In this document: in pieces, positions 12,316-25,553 of the stretch
Layout: each line of letters opens with the position of its first letter
How positions within the stretch are numbered: position 1 is the first letter of the stretch
Origin: Tenebrio molitor
Lineage: Eukaryota; Arthropoda; Insecta; Coleoptera; Tenebrionidae
Direction: 5' to 3'
NCBI RefSeq assembly: GCF_963966145.1
Contig: NC_091046.1
Span: 5,580,001 to 5,644,000 of the forward strand
DNA: 64,000 nt
Position numbers and translations under genes: made by a program
Notes under the pieces: generated by a model
Seen by the model: the letters and a program-made list of their open reading frames with translations, nothing else
Database searches by the model: none
What the model was told of the DNA's origin: nothing

Positions 12316-15300
12316 AAATTTGGAAATAATATTTTTGAGACAAATAAATTGGGTCAGGACGGTCGTACTATATGGTACTAGTACAGTTTTAGCCAAATCA
12401 ATAAGTAAAAAAATTTCCAATTTATTTTTAAAGGTGTTACCACAATGACAACAACGAATTTCTCCCAAATTCCGAATTGCGACCAGTGAAAAGAATATAC
12501 TTCATGTTTCAGATTTTTTAGTGAAAATTTTTCTTGGGTTTGGAAACCAGCAGCCACTGACTCAAGAATCACCTGTGCCCCCCTTCTGGTGTCTATCCCT
12601 CAGCCGGCAAAAAGTGTAAAATCTCGTTTTAACCAAATACAATCGTCTACCCGCGACAAAAACTTGTAATTGAATTTATAAAGCAAGCCTAGCCTCTGGT
12701 TCGGATCTGGTATCCCAGCCATCCTGTTCCGAAAACTGCTGATGCGTCCAATTAGTCACAGATTTTTTGGTGGAACATACGTTCGGTGTCGCTTTTTGCC
12801 GTCACATGTTGCTCGGCCGGTAATTAATTTGCGGCGCAAAATTTCCGAATTTCGAACAACGGCGCTAATAGGAAGTCCGCAATTAACTGTATTGTTGGAG
12901 TGGCATCGCCATATGGGCAGCACACGAAATTGCGCTCGGCAAATCTGTCAAAGTCAATCCGGAGTGAGTCAGGGGTCCGCGCGCGGACCGTTACCGTTTT
13001 AATGATTTCCGAAATGCAAAAATCGCTTCATTGTGATCGATCAGCACGTGCATCGAGAGGAGCACGAAAACGCGCGGATTATGCAACAATCGCAGTAACA
13101 GCAGAAGAGACCGGTCGCTGCAAATTACGGAATTATCTTGTTAGCACGCAACATTTTTCACATCCACCTTTCTAAATTCGATAATAAATTGAGATATTTA
13201 AATCAATTACGGGTAATTTGGCGTTGATTTTCGGCGCTCGAATGAAAGCTGCCCGTGTAATTAGCGCTTTTATTGTTGATTTGCCAATACAAAGAACCGC
13301 TGCAAAAAATTAATAACACCACTGCTACTGTTTTGGTACACCAATATTTTCTTGTAATGGTGACTCACCGCTAACCTTCACCAGCAATGAAATTGTTGTA
13401 ATTTGTTGTTGAATTCGTATTGCACAGTCGCATTACGCTGACATCAATCCACAATAAAATTATTTTTTTTTTACAAAATTCTATATTGTTGTAGTCGTGA
13501 CCCATATTCGCTTTCAAATCCGCAGATTGCAGCTCTGAATGGATCTTTGTTGCTTTGACGCAAATCCTACGTTATTGAAATCGACAACAATTTTTTCCAA
13601 TTAACCAAAATCATCAATTTTCAATCTGACCTCTCTACCGGCCGGATCTGACACAACAGAACAGATCGACTCGTCGCTCAAATTAAAAAATAAATAGGAA
13701 CAGAAAAGCAAACACTTCTCGGAACGCGCAAGATTAATAGATTTGGACCGAATTAAAAGCTTTTTGTACGACGACAATTTCAGTTCTAGATTGCGCTCTT
13801 TTTGCCACATCGTGAGATCTCGACAAACGTTGACAGAATAAAATGATTAGTTCTGGAAAAAATTAGTTTTTTGGCTGATTAGCGCGATCCGAATCATTTC
13901 AATACGCTTAATTGGAACATGTTGGTGCAAGATTACGTGTCAGCTGAAGAATCATGTTCCATTTAAAATAAACAAAAGAAGACACAAATTAGGAACACAA
14001 AAAGCTCGACGTAAATGGTAAGGAAACTAATGACTTGTTCGAGCTGAAAGAAGTCCCTTTTTGGACGAGGATTTTCAGTTTTTCCAAGAAAAAAATTACA
14101 TTAATTTGGCACAAAGCGAGGTCTCAAATTGACAGTTGCTTCAATTTGGATTAGTTGTCGTCCTGTGAGGTACTAAAAAGCACAGTTGGGTTAACAACCG
14201 TTAAGTGCAGAACTCGGTACCACCTCTTTGTAGTTTGACAAATTTTAGTTAAATGTTTCGCAGTCATTAGAAACTAGAAAATAAATAAAACGCACATTTG
14301 CGAAACAAATTCAAGTTCTTCGTCAAATAACCAAACTGATAAACCCTAAGAATCATGAGATGAAATCCTTGCATTGAAGAAAAATATGAAATAAAGAAAA
14401 CTTTAACTGAAGATTGAAAATTTTGTTTAAAGTAGGATTACTTGGTGCTCAGCATTGTGATATTATCCAAAATGTTTCTAGAATTAGAAGAAAGAAGAAC
14501 GCGGAATCTTCTTAATCAGAAGAAAATACTTCTGAAAATTTTACTTCAAATGTTCTTCCATTGATAATTGTTCCATTTTGACTACATGATAAAAATTGAT
14601 CAAGACCACATCAAAACAAAACGTGTTGGAACATTTACCTAAGGATTTCTTTTTGAAATTGATCTTACACATAACAGTTTTTTGAATTTAGTTCTTCTTA
14701 TAATATAAATCTTCATCTACAATCTTCAAGTTATTTCACAGAAAGCAAATTAATTCAAAAAGAAAAGGAAGAACTGAAATATTTTCGTAAACTAGGTTAT
14801 AACTTTTAAGAGTTTTATAAAATGGTACATACCATTATCATCTTCTTCTTGCCAGTCAACTGAAAAATAAAAAATGCTGTCAAAAGCCCCACGAATGATG
14901 TAAATGGAAAAGAGAAGAACAAGTTCCATCTACTACGCCTAAGGGATCCACAGGAAAGAATATGGTCAAAGCAAAAGAAGAAATTTAAAATGTAATGTAT
15001 TGAATAGTGTGGTAAATTTCTTCTTTCATCGAGCAAGATTAAAGACACATTAGAGAATCTTTCTTTTAATTATTTTGGTTTTGGCTTAAGTAAAAAATTC
15101 TAAATGGTCTAGATCTTTACATTTTACGGTGAAGATAGTCTATATTTCTCAAATTGCTTTGGTACTACTAAAATTGCTAAAAGACCATTTCCGAGCAAAT
15201 ACTTTCTTGGTCTCTACTTATTCAGCCTTATTAAAGTACCGTTAGATTTCTTCTTTTTCTGCACATTTCCACGCTTTATACTTTGTGTTTTGGTCCGTTT

Positions 15301-15344
15301 TAATTGCCAATCGTCGGCTTATTTGCGTTCGCCCTTTATTGCAG
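12316..15344. other. Non-genic stretch
   Basis: Positions 12600-13330 are GC-richer, with CpG-containing blocks and TAATTA cores; a donor-like CCGGAGTGAGT at about 12958-12968 has no good acceptor partner. Positions 13330-15300 are AT-rich with no structure I can name. Confidence 0.4.
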
Positions 15345-15413
15345 GAAGCGGAATCGAAGCCGGTGGTCGCCATACCGCACATTCAACAGGACAGCCATTC
15401 CTGCGCTAATTAG
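15345..15413 (+). CDS. Candidate terminal exon, 22 codons plus stop
   Basis: A good acceptor (CGCCCTTTATTGCAG, ending at 15344) is followed by an open frame that begins EAESKPVVAIPH and ends QQDSHSCAN, then TAG at 15411-15413. The other two frames are less protein-like; one of them also stops early. The sequence would be a hydrophilic C-terminal tail. After the stop the sequence stays GC-rich for about 200 bases, which could be 3' UTR. No upstream exon of the same gene was found, so this rests on one splice site and composition. Product not recognised. Confidence 0.33.
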   Translation, partial: EAESKPVVAIPHIQQDSHSCAN

Positions 15414-17860
15414 TCCTGCGAGTCCGCGCGGGGACTTCGACCTGCCCAGGTGCGCTCTTCGCGTCCTTGAGCTCCGAATTGGGCCACGGGTGCAGGTCAT
15501 TTGTCAAAGCTATCCGTCAGTTCTTCGGCGGTTGTCCGCGCCAACCATTCGGTATTTTTCGCAAACATTAACATACTTTACGTTGCAACACGCATGCCAG
15601 AATAAGAGAACGTTCTTCGTGATCCGTTCGGTAAAAATGAAGATCACGGTTAGGCCACGGCTAGTTGACGCTTGATTAGAATTGACGGCCTGTCATAACG
15701 AGCTTTTGATATTGTAATTACCTGACTACCACATTTACTCCTCTATTCTAAATTGGTCATGTGTGAATGATAAAAAACCCATTGACAGGAAACTTGATGG
15801 ATTTTCAAGAGTCGATTGTTGGCCGCCATTGTTTCATTAGCGGGAGCTTTTTAATATAATAATGGAGTTGCCGTTGTTACTGTTGTAATTGACTCGATTT
15901 GATTTATACGCAACCACAATAACGAACCCAAAGTTCAAGTTTATTAGTGGTGTTGAAATTAAATCTCGATGTGATCTGGCATTTTGCAAATACCACTGGA
16001 ATATCTCTGGCTTAATTACCCTCGCAAAAATTTAATTAGACCGCTGAAACACGGCTTGACCACATCGTCCGGTCTAATTGCCGCCGAAAAAACCAAATTG
16101 TTCATAATTGCACTATTATGCAGTAATTATCAGTCTAGTAGCTCGACCCGATCCAGACGTGCGGCATGATTTACGGGCGACGGAGCTTTCGAGCTTTTCG
16201 AATGGGCGGGGCCGGAGAGGTGTCGTACCGATCAACCGAACTGATAACGCCCGATGATAGATAAGCCCGATACATAACCTGCCGTTAGCGAATCGTGCAC
16301 TATCATTCATGTATGATCTAACTTCAATCAGTGTTTACAGCTGCAGTGATGTGCTTTTTACCATACTCGGCGAGATTTGTGATATCTTGTTTCGCTTTTT
16401 TTGGTAGTCTATCTATGTGATTATCTCGTTACCCGACTGGATCATACAAATCCGGGCTTTTTTCAACGAGCCAGCTCGTGTGTGATCGCGACTGCCTCCT
16501 CAGGACACGACAAAAGCAACAACTCATTTTTTACAACGGAGTGAGCGGTCGACACTGGCGCCATCTCTCAGCCGGTAGAGCCAACGCCTCGCACAGTCGA
16601 AAGTGAAACTTCAACAGTTTTAATTAGACTGGCGCAATAAAAGTAACACCGGAAAAATATTTAAATTAGGAAATCATGTCACATAATTTTTTACTCGGAG
16701 AATTAAGCTTGTCAGGCGACCGCAATTAGGAGAAGTCAAAGGTGCAGTCTATTAGAGTAAAAGTTGTAATTTTTAATTGTCCTTAACATTAAGAATGTGA
16801 GCCGCAATCAGGTTTCATTAAATCGTAGAGTGTAACATCGCAGAAAGTGCAGATTCATATAAAAACCACACGTTTTATTTTCTTGATAACCGCTTTAGAG
16901 GTAATTTTACGATTTAATTTCCTGATGCGGATCTGTGGAGTTATTTAGATCAGGGTCGATAAAAACAGGACAAAAGTATTTGTCAAAATATCTCGTAAGT
17001 GTTTGTTTATCAGAGAAAATATTAAAATTGTGGCAATGATGCAGCAGTATTTCGACCTTGCATAAAATATCAAATTGATTCATTTATTTAGAAAAAAACA
17101 ACCTTAAAATTACATTTTCCATGCGAAATAAGGATATGTATTGTTCTTTTCAATTTTTTCCAAACATATTGTCTCCTGAGAACAACACCAAAAAAATACG
17201 AACCTCTGGAACCTTTGGTACCAAACACCAATCACCTCGTGCCGTTTAATTACTAAAACATTTATTTATCACACCGAAAACACGCATTACGTAAGTCGGA
17301 GTACCACGGGTACTTTTCCGGTACCACTTTTGAGTGAAGTTTTTGCGAAATTTATGACCAATTTATCAGTCGCGCGACTCGATTTGATTTGTCGATAAGT
17401 TATTAATTTTGATAACTTAATAAACCCACTTGATTAGAACCTTTCACGGCGTGGGTACATTTGCATTGGAACAATTACCGCGGCGTGCATGTGCACAAAA
17501 AACCACACATTGTTGTGCAAAACGACAAGCAAAGTTAATAAATCAAAGAACGCTGCACGGTAATTGATAAGCATCTGAAAGAAATGATTTCTTTGCGCTG
17601 ATTAGTTATTTGACATGATTGCAATGCAGACAAATCGTACTGTATTAAACGGACGATAAAATCTTTAGGCTTGCATTAATTAATTGGAAATATGGAACAA
17701 ATCTGATTTGCATGCAGTGCGTTAAGCCGCATTGAATAAATGTTGGGAGGGAAGAGCTGTTCCGGTGGTATAATCAGTGCGTTGGAAAAGCAAACACGAT
17801 CAATTTGGATTTTTTGCGTCTCTCGAAGAGGTCAGACTACTTGGTGTAGATTTTCGAGCT
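15414..17860. other. Non-genic stretch with GC-richer islands
   Basis: Positions 15420-15560 and 16040-16640 are GC-richer and carry CpG and ATTA cores. Positions 16640-17250 are AT-rich. A cluster of GGTACC/AGTACC appears at 17215-17330 (five GTAC cores in about 110 bases). No exon is supported. Confidence 0.4.
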
Positions 17861-18012
17861 GAGGGTGCCAGTTGGAAGTTGCCTTCGGGGTACCACCAGC
17901 AGTACCGAGGCATAATGAGTCGTTTCCAGTCGATTTGAGGGTGCCAGTTTGAAGCTTGCCCCGAGGGTACCACTAGCAGTACCGAGGCATAATGAGTTGT
18001 TTACAGTTGCTT
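17861..18012. repeat. 76-bp tandem duplication, two copies
   Basis: Two direct copies (17861-17936 and 17937-18012) start GAGGGTGCCAGTT and contain a GGTACCAC(C/T)AGCAGTACC hairpin followed by GAGGCATAATGAGT. They differ at only a few positions, so the duplication is recent compared with the array at 2.5-3.4 kb that shares the GGTACC/AGTACC hairpin theme. Confidence 0.85.
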
Positions 18013-20504
18013 TAATCTGAAATCTGCAGTGCCATAATAACGTGCGTGGTCCAATCAGAACGCGTAGCTATGATTCAGGCTGCGGTTATAATTAGAAACC
18101 AAGTTGCACTTCCTCAATCCGCGGTGCAGTTATTTGCTCAATTTGGTCGTACCATTTCGGTTTCGTTGAACGCAGCAACAATTATTGCCAAGGTAAAGGA
18201 TAATTCATTTGATGGTCGTGGTACAATTCTTCATATAGGATAGTTGCGATATGTACCCGATAATCATTTTGTCTGGATTGTGGTCGCCCAATGGAACCGT
18301 GGTGGTCGCGGCGGAGCGCTGGTACTGCAGGAATGTCTGGTCGGGTGCGGTGCATGTGTATGCAACCGCTGCATAAAAGCTAAATTGCAAATGTGATGCT
18401 TTCTTCGCAAATTTATGAGCAGTGATTTGAGCGCTGAGGTAGGTAAGTCAATAGATAAATTGAGATGTTACCATTTTTACATTTGGGGGATTTATGGCGA
18501 AACGATCCCAAATTATAAGGTACCAGAGGGACAATTTTGCCATAAATCAGCCACCCAGGCAGTAAACAATGTCGCGAGATTTGTCCATACCGACCAGCTG
18601 ACCGACAAACTATTAAAAAATGGATAATGAGTTAATTGCAGCCTGCAACACCCATAATTAATCTTATTACTGCTTATCGCGCTCTAGTGCCACAAGATTC
18701 GTGTGTATCATTACTAGTGGTAATGAGTGTGAGAGGAACGTACCAGCACGTTCACTTGGTCCGGGTCCAACAGTTTAGGTGCCCCGCAAGGTTCTCCCGC
18801 GGGACCAATTCTTTCCTCTCAAATTGCAACACCAAGCAGCGAGTCGTACTAAATGTGCACGTTTAGTGTGCCTCGAGGGCGTACAAGACAGACTGATTGA
18901 AAATTATTATTAAGTGTCATCACGTCTTAATATTTCCACTGTTGGGGATTTTTTCGCAATTATATGATGCCCAGACGGCATAAAATAACAGCGTGGATGT
19001 ACCTACTGGAGCCCCGCTCATGCTTTATTGTAATTATTATTTAGCTGGATGCAGCGCTGTTACATTATTATTATTACTATTATGTAAAATAGGTTGTAAA
19101 CAAGAACATTAAGTTGTAGACTAAGGTGCGTATTTTCAGATTAGAGCGAGCGGTTGTGAAAAGAGTGCAGAATTCCTCCTGGTGGAAAATAGGACAAAAG
19201 GACGAGGATAACGATGGAGTGTCAGTCAAGCTGTGAGATTTTTGTGGGCGAGTAACGGCAACGTTAATGACTGACACGTTTCAATCAAAGCATTTTTAAT
19301 TGTCGTTGGGCAATTTATTAAATGTATGCAAATTACACAAAATCGAACTAATCGTGTCTAGAGATTGAATAGATAAAACAATATTAATTTAATGCGATCG
19401 CTGTCGTAAAATGCTTTCAAACAGGCGGAAAAATGGCGGCGGCTTTCACATGATGCCGTGAAAAAGCGGCGATTATTCAAATCGGGCGATATTTCGAAGA
19501 GCATTGTTTCACGTCGTCGAAAATGAGCAAAACCTCCTAACGGCGCTTCCTTGCGGTGACGAGAGCGAGGACACTTCTTCGGATTTGTATCTGCTCAAGG
19601 AACGAATAGGGCCTTTTGCATGTCGCGACAGTTGCGCAAATAATAATAAAATCCATCATCAGCTTATGAAGTTGCACAAGGCTGGCGTTTTCCTGAAGAG
19701 ATGGTTGCGAAAGCGCAGTGGCGTAACTAGGGTCAAGTTTGCTGGGCGTCGGTAAATTACAAGGCTCGGGTCGGCTGCTCATTGTCTTTGTTTGTAATAA
19801 AAACGGTTGGCAAATGCGGACAGGAGTGAGTTTGATTTGTGTTGACAAATAGGAGTCATAAATGCTGTATTATTTTTACCTTTTTTATTATTTATGGTCT
19901 CGTGTTGATAAAATTTAGGTCGTGCGTGACTTTACCTAAAGAAGATATTATGTTGTTAAGAATGCAAAAGAATTGGAAATATAAATGTGTGTGGGTGTAT
20001 GTGATTATAATGGAGGTGTTGGTGGGGTGTTTGATTTAGAAGCGTGCTTTCAAGCGCGGCAGTAAAAGGAAAAGTTGTTTTTTACGAATGGGAGGAATTT
20101 AAAAATTTGGAAATGGAGCAGCACCATTTTTTACAAATTGATAGAAACATTGAAAGTCGTGAATTTTTTGGACAAAATTGCTACATATTTAGAATATTTT
20201 ACAAATTTGAACATCTCCAGCCACAACAACTTCATATTTTTATTCCAAGATTTTAAAAATAAATAAAATAAACCAGTAATATTTATTTTCAATTCAAATT
20301 CACTATTTCAATATTTATAAATTATCACTAAGAAAGATTGCAAAACATTTTTTTTCTTCAATCGTTCTACTATTCCTTTTCATTTTTACTTTTTCTTTTA
20401 TTTATTCTCTTTGTTACTTAGCCTTCCTGTAACTGTCGTTTTTCTATAGACGATTTCAGTCTATTTCTCTACTTCTCCATTTCTTATTTTTCACCAATTT
20501 CCGA
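18013..20504. other. Non-genic stretch
   Basis: Positions 18040-19000 are GC-richer; a minus-strand frame at 18205-18390 and plus-strand frames near 18415 and 18636 lack motifs and matched splice sites. A short TTA/TAT-type trinucleotide run lies at 19065-19083. Positions 19380-19800 are GC-richer. Positions 19840-20500 are AT-rich. Confidence 0.4.
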
Positions 20505-21763
20505 TATAGTTGGCGCGGCAAACCAGTGGAGTAGTCACGAGGTGTTCACGTGATAGTTCCTAGCGATATCATGAAAAGCCTGATTTACACTGCCTCGCCA
20601 AATTTGAGTTTTGTGCGGGAAATTTAAATCTTACTAGTTTAAGAATTAATTTATGCATCAGTTGAAAATTAATTTAAATAAAACACAGAAGCACTGAAAA
20701 GACAACAGTACGAGGCGTACAACGAAACAGCAACGCGGTTTGCAACGAGACTATGGAAGCTTGAAAATTTCAGCTCCGTGCATTGAGCGCCTTTAACCAA
20801 TAGGAAACCATCCCCCGAAAATCACCTAAAGATCACGCCAGTTTATTACTCCATTGAGTCGCCGCGCCGACTATAGTTGATTTTTTATAGAATGAAGATT
20901 TTACACTTGTTTACTTCACTCTATTTTTTTTTTGTATTAATTTTTTACACGATTTAACTCGTTTTCTCTTATGTTTTAAGTCTTTTTATTTTATTATTAC
21001 ATTCGATCTTTATCTCAGTTTATCATAACTCTGCAGTTGCTTTTCTCTCTCATGCCAATTACAAACCAGATATTTCTTTTTGTATTTACTTTTGGCTTTT
21101 GTCTACTGTATCGTTGAACATATTTTCTTGTTTATTTAATTTTCCGCGAAATTTTCCTCTTATTTGGTTTTATTTTTGGACAATTCCTCTATACTTCGTC
21201 CAACGAGAGATTGGGAGATTTTAAATTGTAGACTTACTACATTAATTAGAGAATAATTTTAAGCCAAAAATGTTACTGCTTGAAAGATATATTTATTTCA
21301 AATTTTACATGCGCTAGGTACTACTTTCTTTACGTAGAATTTAGTGATTTTTATGTCAACCAATCTCTCGCTGGACAAACTATACAAGTTTTTGCTCATT
21401 TGTTGACAACCTTGAAATTTTTGTTATGCTGCTTTTCAAATTTTCTACACCACATAGATTTTACTCCTTTCTTCTTTCTTCATAAATAATTCATTATAGC
21501 TTCGTCTTTATTTTCAAACGAGCACCTTCTCTCCAGACAATTTAATCTGCGTAGTTTTTGGCTAGTTATATACAATGTAAGTTTTTCATCTTTTTTTTGT
21601 ACCTACAGATGTTCACATTTTATATTTCTCAAACTCTAAAACGTCTATTCTTTCATCTTCTCTATTTGGCGAAGCATTGTAAATCAGGTTTTTCATGACG
21701 TCACTACAAACTATCACGTGAACGCCTCGTGACTACTCCACGGGTTCGCCGCGCCGGGTATAG
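20505..21763. mobile_element. TIR element with GGCGCGGC termini, about 1.26 kb
   Basis: The left end (TATAGTTGGCGCGGC, then GTGGAGTAGTCACGAGG and TTCACGTGATAG) and the inverted right end (TATACCCGGCGCGGCGAAC, then GTGGAGTAGTCACGAGG) match over about 100 bp, up to a CTGATTTACA..GC.TCGCCAAA block. A third, more divergent terminus of the same type points the other way at about 20840-20876. The interior is AT-rich and has no transposase-like frame; a 69-codon frame at 21280 has no motif. Confidence 0.75.
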
Positions 21764-23779
21764 CTCAACATCCTTTTTCTCTGTTTTGTTCGTTATTTCC
21801 ACAACTACATTTTTTATTTTCCAGTTTCATCTAAAATATCTTTCTTTTTTTTTCTTCCGACCATTTTTTCTTCGCTTCTGTGTCATTTCCCATTATTGCT
21901 TCGATTAATGTTCGATTCTGCAACTTCTTGATTTTTTGTACAACCGAAGTGATTTCTTTTTTTGTTTAATCAAATATTTTCAAGATTCTTTTTGCTCTTT
22001 AGCATTTTTGAAGCATTAGCAACAACGAAATATTCCACAATCGAATCTCTTTTAGAGCTTGACTGAGCTTAATCACTGCAAGTTAAAAATAATATTAAAA
22101 CGTACCACAATAACAGATCTCTAAATTTGAAATCCAGTTAATTGTGAGACGCCAACACCTGGTGTGTTGTTATTAAAATTTCGATCTCTTTGTTAACCGA
22201 ATCCAGGCCCCTGCTCGCCTCATGATCTGTGGCAGAGCGTAATAGCTCTCTTACTTTTGCATGGTTCCTCTTAATAGACTCCTATTAAACTAATAGACGC
22301 TGTCGAGTGTGGAACAGAGGGCCATTAAATTCCTATAAAAGGATAACCGTTGCGAACTTACATTGTAATTATTATCCCAGCTGAAAATCGCACCAGCATT
22401 TAGCTTTCACTAAACTGGATGATTGTGAATATTTTCGTAATTAAACGCGGCGCATCGCATCGAACCAATACCAATAACGTAAACTGGTCGATTAGCGTTT
22501 CGACCAATTAGAATTTAATTGGTGCTGGTGGGCAAAAATCCGGCGCACTTTAAGGAGTTAATCAATTCGAATGGCGTTAGTTAACGTGCAAGGAGTCCGG
22601 TTTGGTCAATTGAGAAATCAATTTGTAGATTTGAAAACAAAACAAATACGAGTCGGAATGGTTCGTAAATAATTTACATGTCAACATTTATAAGCAAACA
22701 CCTTGTCCGCAATGCTATTACACATGTCCACTCTGCTATCCTAGCCAGTGCTGTAAATTTCCTGCTAGCCTGCTTGTATTTTATAGAACTGCACTGCTAT
22801 AATACTATTTCTATTTGCTAGAATCGCCTAACAAGACGAAAGACATGCGTTAACATGTGCAAGGATATATCTCAGTGCCACCGCTCCGGAGGGTGATTCC
22901 GGATAAGAGAAAAGTTTTCAGCAGGACACGTTCCGGACTAATTGTCCGACCGATTGATCCTGCTACGGTGAAAATATGAATGTCGTGGAGTTTTGCAACG
23001 GTCGCACCTGAAGGTACGACGCTGCTAATAAAGTTTGTTGGTTATGGCGAGCGTGGGTGGCATAACGCGAATGTTTATGAGCGCACGCTTAAAATATTGA
23101 ATCAGATATTGAGAAAAATGTCGAGCGAGATGCATTAATGGTTCTTGATCAATAACAATATAAGATTTACAAGGATGGGGGCTGTGACGCAATGCTAGAG
23201 GTTTCGGTGGGACCCGGGGGACGTTGCGCAAGAGACAAGTGCTAGAAGACTTCTGGAGTGGCTCGAGGTGGTGATGATTCGAATCTTTATGAATTATTGC
23301 TCCACTTGGAAATTTCGGGATATAATTTAGTTTGTCATTGAGTCGAGCATGGATTTAATTATTATTTATTTGTTATTTATTTATTACGTTGTTATCGTTC
23401 CCAAATAAAAACTGCATCAAAATTTTTAACAGATGTGAAAGCATTTTTACTATTTATTAAAGAATTTACTTATTGTTTGTGAGTGTAAATTATTTGGGAA
23501 GCTTAACTAACCCTAAAGCGTGAAGAAAATTTGAGAAAGTATTTCAGAAAGGTGGAAAATAAATAAACAGATAAAAAAGAGGAAATTATGAAATCAACGA
23601 CTACAGTTTCAAAATCTTTTGATTATATTTGATTGAAAGATTTTAACAAATTAAAATAATCGGTGTTAGGGGATATAAAGAAAACGAAAGATAGCAAGAA
23701 AAAAACAGAAAAAAGGGGGATAAAGAATGTCAATAACGTAAAAAACTAAATTTAAGTATGACTTTTACAGAAAGATACA
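21764..23779. other. Non-genic stretch
   Basis: Positions 22130-22700 and 22860-23280 are GC-richer, with homeodomain-type cores (AATTAGAATTTAATTGG near 22510). Positions 23340-23780 are AT-rich. No exon is supported on either strand. Confidence 0.4.
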
Positions 23780-24131
23780 GAAATAGTTATCAAGGCCAAA
23801 AAGTGCATCTTTTTCATCCGAGTGTGAATTTTCTGGCCGAGGCGCAGCCGAGGCTTGAAAACAACCGAAGACAAAAGGCACGCTCTTTGTATCTACCTTT
23901 TTCAAATAGATAAATTTATTAATACATAATAAAAATTTTTTTATAGTATTTGTTATCAGCTTGCCAACAAAACTAGAAATTTACTATTTGCAATACAATT
24001 AGATAATTTATGCTGACAGGACAATTATCGGTTTTGTAGGCTTCGTTGCTAACTTACTAAACGGCCCAATAGATGGCGCCACGGTCAGAGTCCGAAAAAG
24101 TGCGTCCGAAAAAGAGTTACTTTTCGTCCGC
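23780..24131 (-). mobile_element. CTCGGC-hairpin repeat, copy 2
   Basis: This is the inverted counterpart of 11941-12315. Read on the minus strand it starts GCGGACGAAAAGTAAC at 24131, passes a GTGGCGCCATCTATTGGGCC block, and ends with the CTCGGCTGCGCCTCGGCC hairpin and GGCCTTGATAACTATTTCT at 23780. It keeps about 70 internal bases that copy 1 lacks, so it is probably closer to the original. Confidence 0.78.
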
Positions 24132-25535
24132 TCTTATGTTTTGATAGATCAAAAGAGCTTTGGTGTTGATCTGTGCTACTAGCCGTTAAGACATTCGAAA
24201 AAAGAAACTTGTTGCACTGTAAATGTGTTGGTATTTTGGAAAAACATTTACCTTCGTGTCGTAAATCAGAATATTAATAGTGTGAGACAGCTCTGCACGC
24301 GAACTGGATGAAAGTAAGCCGAATCTGGTTCATTTCGTTTTATCGTTATCACAGTGGGCTTAAGTGTCTATTCCGTCGGCCAGAATTTTCCTAGACGCCT
24401 TGCACAAAGCATTAACATAAATTATCATGCGTTAATTACACGTTTCACTAGACGAGAAAGAGCGTTGGCCAACGGTTCCCAAAAATTAGATTCTATCTGA
24501 CACATCATGAATCTTTTGTCTTTTGAAAGTGATAATCACACGGCGGGCCCTCCATAAATAACTGGACCGAGTGGGTGAGCACAATTTTGGAAAAGAGCGA
24601 TTTTTTGGTGTCAGGGTCGCGGGGTGATCTCGCCCTTCACTCTCGCGATCAATCACCGAGACGATTTTGTGTCGCAAGCAACTCGCTGGAAGCCGTACAC
24701 CGATGCACTTAATTATTTACTTTTTAATCAACTTCAATTATCCATAAAGGACTGATATTGCAAATTAAAATCTCATTATGTTCTGTCATTGATTGTCTCT
24801 CGTGAGACGAGTATTAGAGTGCGCGTTTTGCAATTACGTCTGGGGGTTTTTGTTGGATTTGCGAAATTAGTAGTACATAGAAAATCGCAAATGACCGACT
24901 GCGGGGTATTGCACCATCTCTAAGTAGCCAGGCTATGAAAATCAGTATGTAGTTAGCATAAATTGATATTTCTGTGATAGTCAGTCGGACTCGTTATGAA
25001 ATACGGTTTGTATGAACATGCATGAGATTCAATCTATATTTTAATGAGGGAGTTGTGCACTTGATGGCCATTTTTAGACCAACCTCGACGTCTCTTCTAC
25101 GACCGAATAGAACAGATCTTCTAAATTCATGCTCTGGGCGCTCAACATCCAGATTTAGACACAAAAACAAGCATAAACATTTTTACATAAATTCCCATTA
25201 TGAATACAACTACCTACTGCAGATCGAGTGTTTTATGGTTTAAAGTGGGTGCACACAAATATTTTTTTGCCATTTGTCGATTTGTCAATTTACTGATAAA
25301 TAATTTACTTCCATTATGGTTTTTCTGTTGTGCAGGAGAGGAAAAAATCGTAAACAAAGCGTGTGGGACGTGAGTGGAAAGTGGTCATGATGCAACAAGA
25401 TAACAATATTCTGTTGTGGCCCTTAGCTATTAATAAATTCGATCAATTTTATGCAACTGTGTTTTGATGTAAAAATTACAAGAGAAGGTAATGGATGAAA
25501 TATAGGGAAAAACGAAGAATAGGAAAATTAGGCAT
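24132..25535. other. Non-genic stretch
   Basis: Positions 24280-24720 are GC-richer (minus-strand frame of 63 codons, no motif). The rest is AT-rich. Nothing else is recognisable. Confidence 0.4.
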
Positions 25536-25553
25536 TGGTCCTTCGAGCCGGAT
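25536..25553 (+). mobile_element. LTR-retrotransposon primer-binding-site match (tRNA-Tyr), copy 1
   Basis: TGGTCCTTCGAGCCGGAT is complementary to the last 18 nt, CCA included, of insect tRNA-Tyr as I know it. It begins with TGG, as primer-binding sites do. One base upstream is GGCA, compatible with an LTR ending in CA. It is not part of a tRNA gene: the following bases diverge from tRNA-Tyr at once. No LTR boundaries or gag/pol frames were identified. Confidence 0.5.
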
